Source of the DNA: Halichondria panicea
Taxonomy: Eukaryota > Porifera > Demospongiae > Suberitida > Halichondriidae
Assembly (NCBI RefSeq): GCF_963675165.1
Contig: NC_087386.1
Location: 6,454,066-6,518,065, forward strand
Length of the DNA: 64,000 bases
Direction of reading: 5' to 3'
The notes beneath the pieces were generated by a model that was not told where the DNA came from, searched no databases, and saw nothing but the letters and a program-made list of their open reading frames with translations. This document shows, piece after piece, positions 33,401-39,939 of the stretch. Both the position numbers and the translations under genes were made by a program. Position 1 is the first letter of the stretch. Each line of letters begins with the position of its first letter.

Positions 33401-36267
33401 CGTTTAAGAGCCTGGAATTTTGATTGCTATTTGAACGCCCACTAACTACTTCCTGTATAGCTTCCGCAGTAAAATTGTGCTGAGCTGGCACACCCTTTTA
33501 CATTGTGTACATGCATATTGTTATCTATATTGTTATATGGTAGTGTTTTGTGGCTTACCAGGCCCTCAAGACAAAGATGATTCTGCCAGGAAGATCTGGA
33601 TCTGGATCTTGGATATTATTTTCTCATACATGGGGAATGAGCGCGAATGCGCATTACATCCACAGGAATAATTAAAGGGTGTGTCCAAAAGAAATCAATT
33701 TCACAAATGGCTACTGCTAGCTAGCTGTTTTAACAGATATTTTCTGAGCTAACAAAAAGCTGCATACGACCGTCTTGAGGTAGACGAGAGCCTCTTCTGG
33801 CTTTAGACTAGTGTGCAAGCCTTCTTGATCAACACAATAGAAGCACAGCATGGTAGATAGGGGGAAAAGAAGGGGATTCCCCATATAATACCAACCTTCT
33901 CCTGAGTGTTGACTGTAGCCTTGGCTGCTAAGAGGACCCTCACTATCTCATCATGTCCCTGGATACTGGCTACAAACAGAGCTGTCTGGTTGTTCTGTTA
34001 TAGACCATAAACCATATAATTATATATCACAGCAACTGGACCAGCTAATTGTACACTCTCCACTACTCAGTCTACTCATACACAGAGGTAACCTCGTTCT
34101 CAGGCCAATTATTTTGTATGGTATGGAATGGAAGGGAGGAAAATGCGGCCTGGTGTCTACTGATAGTGCGCATGCGCTTAGTTATGCTGTATGGTTTTGT
34201 TGTATAAATACATTTCCCACAACATGCTGTTTACATTGTTTTCCTCCTATGTACAGTCGGGAGTGACCCCTCTTTTTGCTGCCAGTTTCAATGGTCACCA
34301 GAAATGTATGGAGCTTCTAATCGATGCTGGGGCCAATGTTGATATACCCAAAGAGGTTAGTGTAAGTAGCTGTACACACATCTCAGAGGCCACTAGCCAC
34401 AGAGCCTCCCCATGTTCTGTTGACCTGGTCCATTAGACACCAGAGCTAGTCATGTTTGTGTAGAGAGCACTAGTAGTTGGTGTATCGAGGTACGACACGC
34501 ATCTCGTGATCTCTCTTTTAATTGCATTCCAAAAATTTTACAATGTAATGCACAATAACTTTGACTAAGGCTGAAGGGTAGTATAGTTTAGACCTAGATC
34601 TAACTGTTTCCGTCGCTGAACCTCAGCTTCCATTAAAGATAAGGACTGCTACTGACTGCTTGCGCATGAATATTTTTCTTGTATTTTTATCAGTAAAAAT
34701 ATCCTGCCCGCAAGAATACAAATTCTTATTGAAAGTCATACACAGAGCTATATATAGCTAGCTAGCTAGAGACAGAGCTATAGGCTTGTTGTATAGCTAT
34801 TCTTTCAGTAGCAGTAGTATAGTAGACTTTCATCGAAGTTAGTATTAGATTGGCGTGGCCTGTCCATATAGGCTATTGTCAGCCTTCACTCCCTTCAGAC
34901 GATTGTCATAGACACTGTTGCTGGCTACGAGTCTTTTTTTAACATAGCAGGCTAAGGGTAGCTATCAGAATGCTATCTGATGGGCTAGAAACCTTCAATC
35001 AAACTTTCTATACTGTATAGCGCGAAATTTTCGCGGATTTCGTGGGTAAGCAATCCTACACGAAAATTAAGTGGACGAAAATTGTTAGAATTATCTGCTA
35101 TAACAAAGATTAAAAGGCGTGTCTTCCGATAAGCAGTCATTCCACAAACATTGTGCAACGAAATGGTTTTAGAGGCCATTCCACGAAATATAAGTGCCTC
35201 GAAAATATTGCGCTATACGGTATGTGACATCATTGTCAAATTCTAGGCGCACATTTGTCAGACCTCCTCTAGATCTGGAGAGCACTGGTAGTTGGTGTAT
35301 CTCCAGACATAGTGTAGATAGTCATGTGATATTGTATAATGAGTGGGTCTGTGATGAGTGATGGTCAGAAGAGGAATAGCGTCGCTTTCTTAAGGGGATT
35401 ATGAAAATTAACATTTTTGTTCTGGGTTCTTGACCTTAATTTGCTGCATATAGCAGCTAACGCTTCTGTTTAATCGTTTATTTGCCTGCTTGAAAAGCTT
35501 ATTATCTAGATCTATCCACGCAGCAAACACCAGTACATCAAAATGCATACCCTAGTCACAGAAGGTTAAGTTTCTGGTTTCAAATAAAAGGTCAAAGGTT
35601 GCAATTAAGTCCTCTCAAGTTAGTTTGTCTGGATCAGCTGATTTCTGTTGTATTAATTGGTGATGTATAAACTTAGGGGCGCGAGGGTGAACTCAGTTTT
35701 ACATCTCTAGCCGGTATTTTAATAAATAACCTTTTGACCCTGGCACTCCTCTGAATAATGGTTCACCTGCTCACACTATCTTGACTCTGTACAGACTGGA
35801 GCCACTGCGTTGTATGCAGCTGCTCAGAATGGTCATGTGAGGGCAGTGGAATTATTAATTGCTGCAGAGGCTCAAGTGGACATTCAACAAAAGGTGAGAT
35901 TTAAGTTATAATCTCACTCTATACTGCTTATCTGTGTTAATTATTATTTGGTCTGTACAGGATGGTTGGACGGCATTGCACGTTGCCAGTCACCAGGGTC
36001 ATTGTGGAGTTGTTAGAATGTTGTTGGAGGCCAAGGCTGTCAACAAAAAGACGAATGTGAGTCCCAGTGCATGTCTATAATTATGATAATGTAGCATTTG
36101 TTCATAACCGTGGCAACTGTGTATCAGTGGTTGTTTGTAATTACTGTTAAATTCCTTATTTCCCTTCATCACTAACTGCTCACATACCCACTATACAGGA
36201 CGGACATACTGCCTATGATATGGCTAGTAGGAAGGGACACACTCAAGTGTGTGAACTACTACACTGA
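1489..36267 (+). CDS. Ankyrin-repeat gene, array 1 (multi-exon, 3' end in window)
   Basis: About 41 intact exons, nearly all exactly 99 bp, each flanked by AG and GT and phase 0 at both ends, encode one ankyrin repeat of 33 residues apiece. Four subtypes recur: a (D-G-x-T-A-L, then GHVRAVE-LIAAKA), b (A-S-x-x-GHC-VVRMLLEAKAD), c (TAL-x-x-A-S, then GHDEIVRVLLAAKATVN) and d (TPLW-A-S, then GHQKCMELLIDAGAN). The TAL/TPL, A-A/A-S, GH and LL/AKA positions are classic ankyrin signatures. Ankyrin stacks bind other proteins; no partner is visible here. The array ends in a half-repeat with a stop at 36,265-36,267; a possible ATTAAA poly(A) signal lies near 36,362. No start codon or non-ankyrin 5' exon was found before 1,489, so the 5' end is probably outside the window or lost. 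Symmetrical phase means exons can be duplicated, lost or skipped without frameshift. Whether all exons form one mRNA is unknown. Confidence 0.75.
1811..2375. mobile_element. MULE-like MITE with 9-bp target duplication, copy 1
   Basis: The element begins TAGCCTCG and ends CGAGGCTA, with longer imperfect inverted ends of about 75 bp. It is flanked by CCTCTGTGT at 1802-1810 and 2376-2384. Empty paralogous introns near 8,610, 32,745 and 61,690 read CCTCTGTGT once and continue directly. A 9-bp duplication fits Mutator-like elements. The middle also folds back on itself. Confidence 0.8.
2991..4258 (+). CDS. Ankyrin unit 2: exons a, b, c, d
   Basis: Exons: a 2991-3089, b 3136-3234, c 3962-4060, d 4160-4258. 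Repeat a begins DGFTALIVAAQNGH and b begins DGSTALYMASQRGH. Structure and intron MITE match unit 1; the a-exon start is 1,502 bp downstream of that in unit 1. All reading frames are open. Confidence 0.85.
3311..3868. mobile_element. MULE-like MITE, copy 2
   Basis: Same element in the b-c intron of unit 2, duplicated with the unit; flanking CCTCTGTGT at 3302-3310 and 3869-3877. Confidence 0.8.
4497..5763 (+). CDS. Ankyrin unit 3: exons a, b, c, d
   Basis: Exons: a 4497-4595, b 4642-4740, c 5469-5567, d 5665-5763. The a exon starts 1,506 bp after that of unit 2. The unit is nearly identical to unit 2 (for example E to D in LLDAKAD of exon b). Just downstream the unit is cut by a pogo-like MITE at 5,879. 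Confidence 0.85.
4817..5375. mobile_element. MULE-like MITE, copy 3
   Basis: Same element in unit 3; flanking CCTCTGTGT at 4808-4816 and 5376-5384. Confidence 0.8.
5879..6306. mobile_element. pogo/Tigger-like MITE, 428 bp
   Basis: Inverted ends: left CAGTAGACTCTCGTTAATCC, right (reverse complement) CAGTAGACTCTCGCTATTCC. TA flanks both sides (5877-5878, 6307-6308). Related spacer without the insert reads GGTGTATC..., as near 16,610. Confidence 0.8.
6378..6442. repeat. (TG)n-(CGTG)n microsatellite
   Basis: Perfect TG run followed by TGCG repeats, at the end of an inverted tail of the composite repeat (GATATGCCTCGAGGCGTAGC at 6,337 onward). Confidence 0.9.
6443..7610. other. Non-coding insertion between ankyrin units 3 and 4
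   Basis: About 1.17 kb absent from units 1-3. Two GGAGGGAGGGGCTG motifs occur near 6,630-6,690. No convincing ORF, exon or inverted end was seen. Normal array spacer resumes near 7,540. Confidence 0.5.
7683..8438 (+). CDS. Ankyrin unit 4: exons c, d, a
   Basis: Exons: c 7683-7781 (DNMTALYEASRNGH), d 7851-7952 and a 8340-8438 (DGTTALLVAARNGH). The d exon is 102 bp because its end reads PNEE, one extra codon compared with other d exons, so frame is kept. The expected b exon follows at 8,489 but is decayed. Confidence 0.82.
8489..8542 (+). pseudogene. Decayed b-type ankyrin exon
   Basis: After an intact acceptor (GTGTACAG at 8,481-8,488) the sequence still reads GTALHFA, then loses the GHC block and most of the second helix and reaches TAG after VELLK. 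No donor site remains. Compared with b exons at 1,639 or 56,534 this is an internal deletion plus truncation. The same damaged form occurs at 32,623. Confidence 0.75.
8701..9650. other. Non-coding spacer with short flanking repeat
   Basis: Bounded by two copies of GGGTAG(C/T)GGAGAGTGTCC (about 8,669 and 9,620). Starts with a dyad (ACACGAGTGCC/GGCACGAGTG). No gene recognised. Confidence 0.45.
10082..11230 (-). pseudogene. Tigger/pogo-type transposase (Psq HTH, CENP-B HTH, DDE), broken
   Basis: In order on the minus strand: a pipsqueak-like helix-turn-helix (MREAMEAVYSGMSVSKASEL, about 11,200-11,110); a CENP-B-like HTH region (GRTKKDVFNIVSRLL, about 11,000-10,940); then a DDE catalytic region with MDETGF (about 10,740), LFMDGHTSHY (about 10,400) and NTTHLTQPLD (about 10,300). 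Damage: TGA after ELYGIP, TAG after TNGW, a frameshift near 10,815 (RARASI to SYFNLLE), and a low-complexity A/TATA insert at about 10,316-10,360 between the second and third catalytic blocks. The family cuts and pastes DNA into TA sites. It could have served as the source transposase for CAGTAGACTCTCG MITEs, but the ends were not shown to match. Confidence 0.8.
11729..11961. mobile_element. TA-flanked MITE with CCGTATAGCGCGAAA ends, nested
   Basis: 233 bp; left CCGTATAGCGCGAAATTTTC and right GAAAATTTCGCGCTATACGG are near-perfect inverted ends, flanked by TA. It lies inside the Tigger/pogo element, so it is younger than that insertion or moved with it. Mariner/Tc-like by TA target. Confidence 0.8.
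11970..12560. other. Interior of the Tigger/pogo element, non-coding
   Basis: Short frames occur on both strands but none carries a recognisable domain. Probably transposon 5' region. Confidence 0.4.
12673..13798. other. Non-coding spacer
   Basis: No exon or inverted repeat recognised. A near-palindromic CCCCATG/CATGGGG segment occurs near 13,745-13,800. Confidence 0.4.
13804..14169. mobile_element. hAT-like non-autonomous element, 366 bp, diverged
   Basis: Begins CAGGAGCATAGCCAGG and ends CTGGCTACGCCACTG; perfect 5-bp duplication GTATA at 13799-13803 and 14170-14174. Confidence 0.75.
14175..15540. other. Non-coding spacer
   Basis: No gene recognised. One hAT-like end (CAGTGGCAGATCCAG) appears alone near 15,348. 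Array-type spacer resumes near 15,420. Confidence 0.4.
15664..15996. mobile_element. hAT-like non-autonomous element, 333 bp
   Basis: Begins CAGGGGCGGATCCAGG, ends GGATCCGCCACTG, flanked by ATAAT at 15659-15663 and 15997-16001. Open frames inside it occur on both strands and are not genes. Confidence 0.8.
16143..16241 (+). CDS. Ankyrin exon d
   Basis: 99-bp phase-0 exon reading FGRTPLRTASVSGHQ, ending in PNK before GTGAGT. It has R in place of the usual W after TPL and N in LLINAG. It lies in the first of two tandem 1.23-kb units that have no a, b or c exon. Confidence 0.8.
16892..17226. mobile_element. hAT-like element, duplicated copy
   Basis: Copy of 15,664-15,996 carried by the 1.23-kb tandem duplication; same ATAAT flanks. 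Confidence 0.8.
17373..17471 (+). CDS. Ankyrin exon d
   Basis: 99-bp phase-0 exon, 1,230 bp after the previous d exon. The conserved S-G-H-Q turn is altered to S-H-L-Q, so the glycine of the ankyrin beta-turn/helix junction is lost. It ends in DIPEE before GTGAGT. Confidence 0.8.
18310..18704 (+). CDS. Ankyrin tandem unit 1: truncated c, intact a and b
   Basis: A c exon starts at 18,310 after an intact acceptor (NNQTALHVASRHGHDEIV) but stops being homologous at 18,372 (GTCCTC), where it joins spacer DNA with no donor. Intact a 18461-18559 (DGFTALIAAAQEGH) and b 18606-18704 (NGSTALYMASKNGH) follow. The b donor is GTGTGC rather than GTGAGT. First of three near-identical 1.39-kb units. Confidence 0.8.
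18773..19181. mobile_element. 3'-truncated MULE-like MITE (six related copies)
   Basis: Starts with the same TAGCCTCG end after the same target sequence but breaks off near GAATTCCCCATA and lacks its right terminal repeat. Parallel truncated copies start near 20,161, 21,553, 24,566, 26,537 and 30,766. The shared breakpoint predates the amplification. Confidence 0.75.
19698..20092 (+). CDS. Ankyrin tandem unit 2: truncated c, intact a and b
   Basis: Truncated c 19698-19760, a 19849-19947, b 19994-20092, exactly 1,388 bp after unit 1. The coding exons are identical to unit 1 as far as I can read. Confidence 0.8.
21090..21484 (+). CDS. Ankyrin tandem unit 3: truncated c, intact a and b
   Basis: Truncated c 21090-21152, a 21241-21339, b 21386-21484. 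The unit is 4 bp longer than unit 2 because of an extra ATAT just before the c acceptor. The a and b exons are identical to those of units 1 and 2. Confidence 0.8.
22264..22588. mobile_element. hAT-like element, duplicated copy
   Basis: Same element and ATAAT flanks, with a small internal deletion near the GTCTGCATGTGC junction. Confidence 0.8.
22733..22831 (+). CDS. Ankyrin exon d
   Basis: 99-bp phase-0 exon reading LGRTPLWTASFNGHQ and ending DIPEE before GTGAGT. It lies between an upstream hAT-like element (22,264-22,588) and the composite (CA)n repeat. Confidence 0.83.
23140..23833. repeat. Composite (CA)n / GC-palindrome repeat
   Basis: About 690 bp including GGCTTACCAGGCCCTCAAGA, CATAACTCGAGAAAGAAGC, a CAGA/CA microsatellite and the terminal CCCTCGTGCGGCTACGC...CGAGGCATAAT. 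It separates a d exon from the next cassette. Shorter tails of the same end occur near 2,895, 4,397, 6,337 and 53,526, and an inverted copy near 43,075. Confidence 0.75.
24103..25843 (+). CDS. Ankyrin cassette: truncated c, a, b, d
   Basis: Truncated c 24103-24165 (no donor), a 24254-24352 (GHVRAVE, whereas the 18-22 kb copies have GHVRTVE), b 24399-24497 (ASENGH), d 25745-25843 (LGQTPLWTASFNGHQ). It repeats at 30.3-32.0 kb with an offset of about 6.2 kb. Confidence 0.8.
25272..25600. mobile_element. hAT-like element, duplicated copy
   Basis: Same element and flanks; shorter G-run after the left end. Confidence 0.8.
26074..27816 (+). CDS. Ankyrin cassette: truncated c, a, b, d
   Basis: Truncated c 26074-26136, a 26225-26323, b 26370-26468, d 27718-27816 (SGETPLWTASFNGHQ). 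The a/b part matches the 1.39-kb tandem units; from 26.1 to 28.1 kb it parallels 21.1-23.1 kb at an offset of about 4,984 bp. Confidence 0.8.
26077..28113 (+). repeat. Segmental copy of about 21,093-23,128
   Basis: About 2.0 kb parallel to 21,093-23,128 at an offset of 4,984-4,985 bp. The copies diverge near 23,130/28,115, where one continues into the composite repeat and the other into spacer. The d exons differ slightly (LGRT versus SGET). Confidence 0.75.
27248..27572. mobile_element. hAT-like element, duplicated copy
   Basis: Same element and flanks, with the internal deletion seen at 22,264-22,588. Confidence 0.8.
28456..28780. mobile_element. hAT-like element, duplicated copy
   Basis: Near-identical to 22,264-22,588, as expected from the 3.5-kb segmental duplication. 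Confidence 0.8.
28925..29023 (+). CDS. Ankyrin exon d
   Basis: 99-bp phase-0 exon, copy of the d exon at 22,733 (offset 6,192 bp). The conserved A-G-A-N turn reads A-E-A-N here (GGG to GAG), which would disturb the ankyrin loop. Confidence 0.82.
29330..30032. repeat. Composite (CA)n repeat, segmental copy
   Basis: Copy of 23,140-23,833 carried by the 3.5-kb duplication; extra GACA units in the microsatellite. Confidence 0.8.
30303..32047 (+). CDS. Ankyrin cassette: truncated c, a, b, d
   Basis: Truncated c 30303-30365, a 30454-30552, b 30599-30697, d 31949-32047 (LGRTPLWTASVSGHQ, then LLINAGAN). The a/b part duplicates 24.1-24.5 kb; the d exon resembles the one at 16,143, so the cassette is a mosaic. 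Confidence 0.8.
31472..31802. mobile_element. hAT-like element, duplicated copy
   Basis: Same element and flanks as at 25,272. Confidence 0.8.
32478..33083 (+). CDS. Ankyrin exons a, (decayed b), c, d
   Basis: a 32478-32576 (TGATALMAAAREGH, with V-K-LLIAAKA), c 32828-32926 (DNLTALYAASRNGH), d 32985-33083 (LGQTSLWTTSFYGHQ). The b exon between them (32,623) is decayed. This block is more diverged than the 18-31 kb cassettes and resembles unit 4 at 7.7-8.5 kb. Confidence 0.8.
32623..32676 (+). pseudogene. Decayed b-type ankyrin exon
   Basis: Same damage as at 8,489: acceptor kept, GTAL kept, GHC block deleted, stop at TAG after VELLQ, then a TTAGGG-like run. The shared lesion shows the two loci descend from one damaged copy. 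Confidence 0.75.
33390..33763. repeat. Composite repeat, 3'-truncated
   Basis: Same left half as 23,140; broken off near CTAACAAAAAGCT and joined to an internal piece of the MULE-like MITE (from about 33,765), marking one rearrangement breakpoint. Confidence 0.75.
33896..33994 (-). pseudogene. Inverted c-type ankyrin exon
   Basis: Read on the minus strand this is a complete 99-bp c exon (NNQTALFVAS, then GHDEIVRVLLAAKATVN) with acceptor and GTTGGT donor. It sits inside an inverted block (about 33,890-34,100) in a + strand array, so it cannot be spliced into the + strand transcript. Confidence 0.8.
34257..34355 (+). CDS. Ankyrin exon d
   Basis: 99-bp phase-0 exon reading SGVTPLFAASFNGHQ and ending DIPKE. 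Its donor is GTTAGT rather than GTGAGT. It is the first + strand exon after the inverted block. Confidence 0.82.
34445..35760. other. Enlarged intron with insertions
   Basis: Array spacer interrupted by unrelated DNA (34,490-35,000), the MITE at 35,013 and a second foreign block (35,370-35,755). No exon seen. Confidence 0.5.
35013..35220. mobile_element. TA-flanked MITE, second copy
   Basis: 208 bp; CTGTATAGCGCGAAATTTTC and ATTGCGCTATACGG ends, TA flanks at 35,011-35,012 and 35,221-35,222. It lies in an enlarged intron between the d exon at 34,257 and the a exon at 35,795. Confidence 0.8.
35795..36056 (+). CDS. Ankyrin exons a and b near the 3' end
   Basis: a 35795-35893 (TGATALYAAAQNGH) and b 35961-36056 (DGWTALHVASHQGH). 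The b exon is 96 bp: one codon is missing after LLEAKA, where others read ADV. Frame is preserved. Confidence 0.83.
36199..36267 (+). CDS. Terminal ankyrin exon with stop
   Basis: After acceptor TATACAG, 22 codons read DGHTAYDMASRKGHTQVCEL and end LH then TGA. This is a capping half-repeat typical of the C-terminal end of ankyrin stacks, unlike the a-d subtypes. It defines the 3' end of array 1. Confidence 0.8.
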   Translation, partial: DGHTAYDMASRKGHTQVCELLH

Positions 36268-36699
36268 CTCTGTACCTTATTAACTGTACTGTTACCATGG
36301 CAGCTAGCCTCTGATAGATACGTTGATTGCAAATTTATACACTACATCATTTTGTCTTATAATTAAATTTTTTCTATATACGGTTTCTCATGTATTTCAC
36401 CAAGTTACATTCTGATCATGTAAAACTTGAAAGTTAATTGGTCAATAATGGGAAATGTGCAAAATTAATAACCTGAAACTAGATTGAATTGTTTGTCTAA
36501 AGGTGCGGCCTGGAATCGAGGCTATATAATTATATAGGTGCTTGATTCTCAATCACATCTTGAGATAGGAATCCCACTTGTAGTAGATAAGAGATGACAG
36601 CATGATGATCACATGACACAGCTGTAGAGGAAATACAATCACGAATATAATTATAAGGAATTCAAAAAGAGACAATAATTATTACCGCGAATAAATCTA

Positions 36700-37091
36700 A
36701 TAACCAGCTCAACTTACTACACAATCTAACTGACACAATCTAACTGACTTCCCAAACAACCCAGCAACCAAGAGAAATATGACGTACAGTAGTAGAACTG
36801 TTAACTGTTTTACTCTGGTCCCCTACCAATGTAGAACATCCTTTTACAAATTCTCATTTTTTCCGCATGCAATCACAATATGGAATAGGCTGGTTAGCCA
36901 CAAGGACTTTACTTTAGTAGACTGTACTAGTATAAGTTCATTTAAGTCTCATCTGTATTCACATCTAGTTGACATGTTGTAACTATTAAAGCGTATGTTA
37001 TAGGACTCACTTCACCCTAGCTTTGTAGCTATTTGTGTATCCTTGCAATTAATTGCTAAATCTTTCATAAAAAAAAAAAAAAAAAAAAAAA
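36700..37091 (+). mobile_element. LINE 3' fragment with poly(A)
   Basis: Encodes a typical non-LTR reverse-transcriptase C-terminal tail: RTSFYKFSFFPHAITIWNRL followed by SFKSHL, stop near 36,982, then an A-run at about 37,069-37,091. 5' end approximate. It lies just downstream of array 1. Confidence 0.7.
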
Positions 37092-37310
37092 CTTCTACAG
37101 CTATAGGGTATAATATGTTTCCTCGATCACCATCATTAATGCAAATACAAAAAGATCTCCAAGGTTACCATAGATACACAGCCAAACTGACTTCCCTCAC
37201 TATTCAGTAGAGGGAGCATTGGACTCAAACAAAGATCTACAAACAGACAGCTAGCTTCAACATGTATTAACACACAAGCACCCTCTGTAAAGGAATACTC
37301 CATCTCTCAC

Positions 37311-37776
37311 CGTAATGAAGAGGTGTCTGATTGTCTGTGTCCCGGCTCAATATTAACATCTGCTCCCCTCTTCACAAGTAGTTTCACCATGTTCAGGTTG
37401 CCACGGTCACAGGCCCAGTGAAGAAGACCCATCCCCTGTATCATGAAATGCATCTCTATAATTATACATGTGCAAGTATGTGTACAGCATTCTACAATTA
37501 GCATTAGTCTCAAACATTAAACACGCTCAGTTAGTTCAAATTATACAGCAATTTTCTTATAATTGGAGAGTCTTTTCAGAATGTGTATATCAACTATATA
37601 ACTATTTTGGCACATAATTACAGGAATGAACTATATTATAACATTATTAACCTGTCTACTCACCTCTTGGTCAGTTTGATTGACATTGGTGTCAGAGAGT
37701 AGAGATCGTAATTTATTTTCATTCCCCTCCTTACACCAGTCGAACATTGTCGTCTTGTCGTCAGTTAGTGCCTCCT
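37311..37776 (-). pseudogene. ACBD6-like ankyrin exons (acyl-CoA-binding protein fragment)
   Basis: Two minus-strand exons: 37776-37664 (TMFDWCKEGNENKLRSLL, donor GTGAGT) and 37435-37311 (GLLHWACDRGNLNMVKLL, then RGADVN, donor GTGAG). FDWCKEGN and LLHWACDRG are hallmarks of the ankyrin part of ACBD6-type proteins, which bind long-chain acyl-CoA through an N-terminal domain not seen here. The second exon has a one-base frameshift after VNIEP: the expected DNQTPLHY lies in the next frame. The unit follows the SLC27A remnant by only a few bases and on the same strand. Confidence 0.65.
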
Positions 37777-37784
37777 CTGTGTCT

Positions 37785-38869
37785 CATCCAGCCAGAGTGC
37801 TCCCCTGCATGACCAGAGTCCCCACAATGGCAGCCATTCCAGCACGCCCCTCGTTACCAGGCACCTCAACACCGTGCACCACCACATCCGTCAACTTCAA
37901 CACAGTAGCAATACGAGTCTCAACCTCTGCCATGGATACGTTCTCCCCCTTCCAACGAAACGTGTCCCCAGATCGATCACAGAAATACACCAAACCTTCC
38001 TCGTCAATGTGCATAATGTCTCCAGTTCTGAAAAAGCATTTCCTGCTTTGAAACAATTCCTAAGAATTTTTTTGCCGAGTTCTTTTTATTTCGATACCTG
38101 TAGAAGGGAGAGACTTTAGTAATCTCACAAACAGTTTCACCAGGTTCCCTCACACCACACTCGACACAGAAACCATTCTCATCTCTTAGGTAACCACCAG
38201 TCTCCGGATGAAGCTTCAAGATAGTGACGTTTTGAAGGGACGGTACAAACAGTGGGAGAGCTCCAACAGATCCTGGCTTGTTGTAAATGTTGATGATACC
38301 AAAGTTGCCCTCAGTAGAGCCATAAAACTCGATAATATGATCCACTTCAAATCGTTTCTGGAACTCCAGCCACAGCTCTTTTCTGAGTCCTGCAGTGATG
38401 ATTAGACGTACTTTGTGTTGTGTGTCAGTGGGTTGAGGGGGTTGGGCCAACACGTAGTGATTCAACTCCCCAATCGTGCATACCATCTGCACAGTGGGGG
38501 AGTAAGTGGATATAAATGAAGTGATGTCACCCGTACACAGTGATACATAGCTCAAGTTGTGTATATAGTGAAAGCAAAGGCAGGAATAGCTGAAAGCATA
38601 ACAACACGTACTGTCTATCTAAGACATTAATGTAAGTGGGTCAGCCCCAGTCAATTAGCCAACTCACAGTGCAGTTGTACTTCGCACTATCGGTCCAAAA
38701 GTTTTTGGCAGAGAACTTTTTCCTAATGACGAGAGTGGCTCCTGTGTAGATCATAGGCCCTCCACCGTGTGCGAGGCCGTGGGAATGGTAGAGGGGCAGG
38801 ACAGAGTACACACAGTCACTGTCAGTCACTCCTCCGGCAATCCCAAAGAAAGTAGGAGAACGAAACAAT
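37785..38869 (-). pseudogene. SLC27A-type fatty acid transport / acyl-CoA synthetase fragment
   Basis: Two minus-strand exon blocks. The first, 38869-38668, contains LPLYHSHGLAHGG and a GTGAGT donor. The second, 38486 to about 37,790, contains TAGLRKELW, the adenylate-forming motif EFYGSTEGN, a YRYRNKKNSAKK segment, FRTGDIMHIDEEG and DRSGDTFRWKGENVS. These match the AMP-binding core of FATP/very-long-chain acyl-CoA synthetases, best the SLC27A2-like branch. The frame shifts twice (near the A-run at about 38,075 and the T-run at about 38,034). The C-terminal 60-70 residues expected after GRAGMAAI are missing, with a TGA after STLAG. A LINE sits about 15 bp upstream of the first exon, and no earlier exons are visible. 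Most likely a pseudogene; homopolymer sequencing errors could explain the two shifts but not the missing ends. Confidence 0.75.
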
Positions 38870-38889
38870 CTGAGAGAGAGAGGGACGGG

Positions 38890-39612
38890 ATTAGTACACA
38901 AGTGATTTCTCCTGGACCAAGCATATTACTTCTACATGCAATAAATCGAGAAAACTTATTGGCATGCTCCACAGGAGCTTTTACAAATACTCGAAACCTG
39001 ACTCTACCTCAAAATTATACAAATCACTAATTAGACCTCATTTAGAATACGCCTCTGCTGTCTGGAGTCCCCACTTGGCTAAGGACATCAAGTTACTGGA
39101 GGACACCCAGATGTTTGCCCTAAAAGTGTGCACCAAGAAATGGGATGAGAATTATGAGACACTGCTAACCATGTGCAACATAAAAACGCTAGCTATGCGT
39201 CGGAGTATAGTCAGACTCTGCCTACTCTTCAAGATCATATCAGGGGATATATCCTATCCCAATCTTCCATTCACCATTAGAGTCCAGCCGTACCAATTAA
39301 GACATTTGAACTCTACACAGCTTTCTGTCCCATTCGCGACTTCTAATAATTTCAAATATTCATTCTTCGCAGATACTATAACCATAATTATGGAATAAAT
39401 TAGGTTTTGACACAGACGGTATTTCTCTTGCATTCTTTAAATATCAGTTACTGTAGATTAATTAAGTGTAATTTACATGTTCTGTTGTAGGTTGTTGTGT
39501 ATTGTTTTTTGTGTAGGTAACTGATTTGAATTAGCTACTATTCTGCTATTTTCTGTTACCTTTGCTGTATGCATAAATTTGTTTAATAAAATAAAAAAAA
39601 TAAAAAAAAAAA
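38890..39612 (+). mobile_element. LINE 3' fragment (reverse transcriptase C-terminus) with poly(A)
   Basis: Open frame reads FSWTKHITSTCNKSRKL, LIRPHLEYASAVWSPHL, then RRSIVRLCLLFKII, as in CR1/Jockey-type non-LTR reverse transcriptases. Ends in AATAAAATAAAAAAAATAAAA (about 39,587-39,612). 5'-truncated; inserted into an SLC27A intron. Confidence 0.75.
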
Positions 39613-39790
39613 GAGTCGCCCTCCAGTAAGTCTTTAGGCATCGAATACTGGTCAGAAAGACAACCTGGAAGCTATGCAGTCAACAAAACTTGACGCTAAA
39701 ATTTTCAGTTTTTACTGCTGTTTATCAATAAAGTGGGTGGATCAAGGCGTGGTTTATTTATTCGATTATCCGGCATATTCACTTATCCGG

Positions 39791-39838
39791 CTAGCCTCGA
39801 ATCCACGCCGATTAAAATATCGGCGTGGATTCGAGGCT
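39791..39838. repeat. Perfect inverted repeat (hairpin)
   Basis: TAGCCTCGAATCCACGCCGAT and its reverse complement separated by about 6 bases. Confidence 0.9.
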
Positions 39839-39939
39839 ATTATCCGGCCTGCTTCTGGAACCAAGGTCAGAGGAGGCGCGAAGCACTTAACCTTTGCTCA
39901 TTAGGTCTCTAATTGCCGTTGTGTTAATTGCATGCCAGT

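Noticed and set aside
39840-39900. Short frames around the hairpin at 39.8 kb as a gene
   Set aside because: They cross inverted repeats and lack start, splice or domain evidence.
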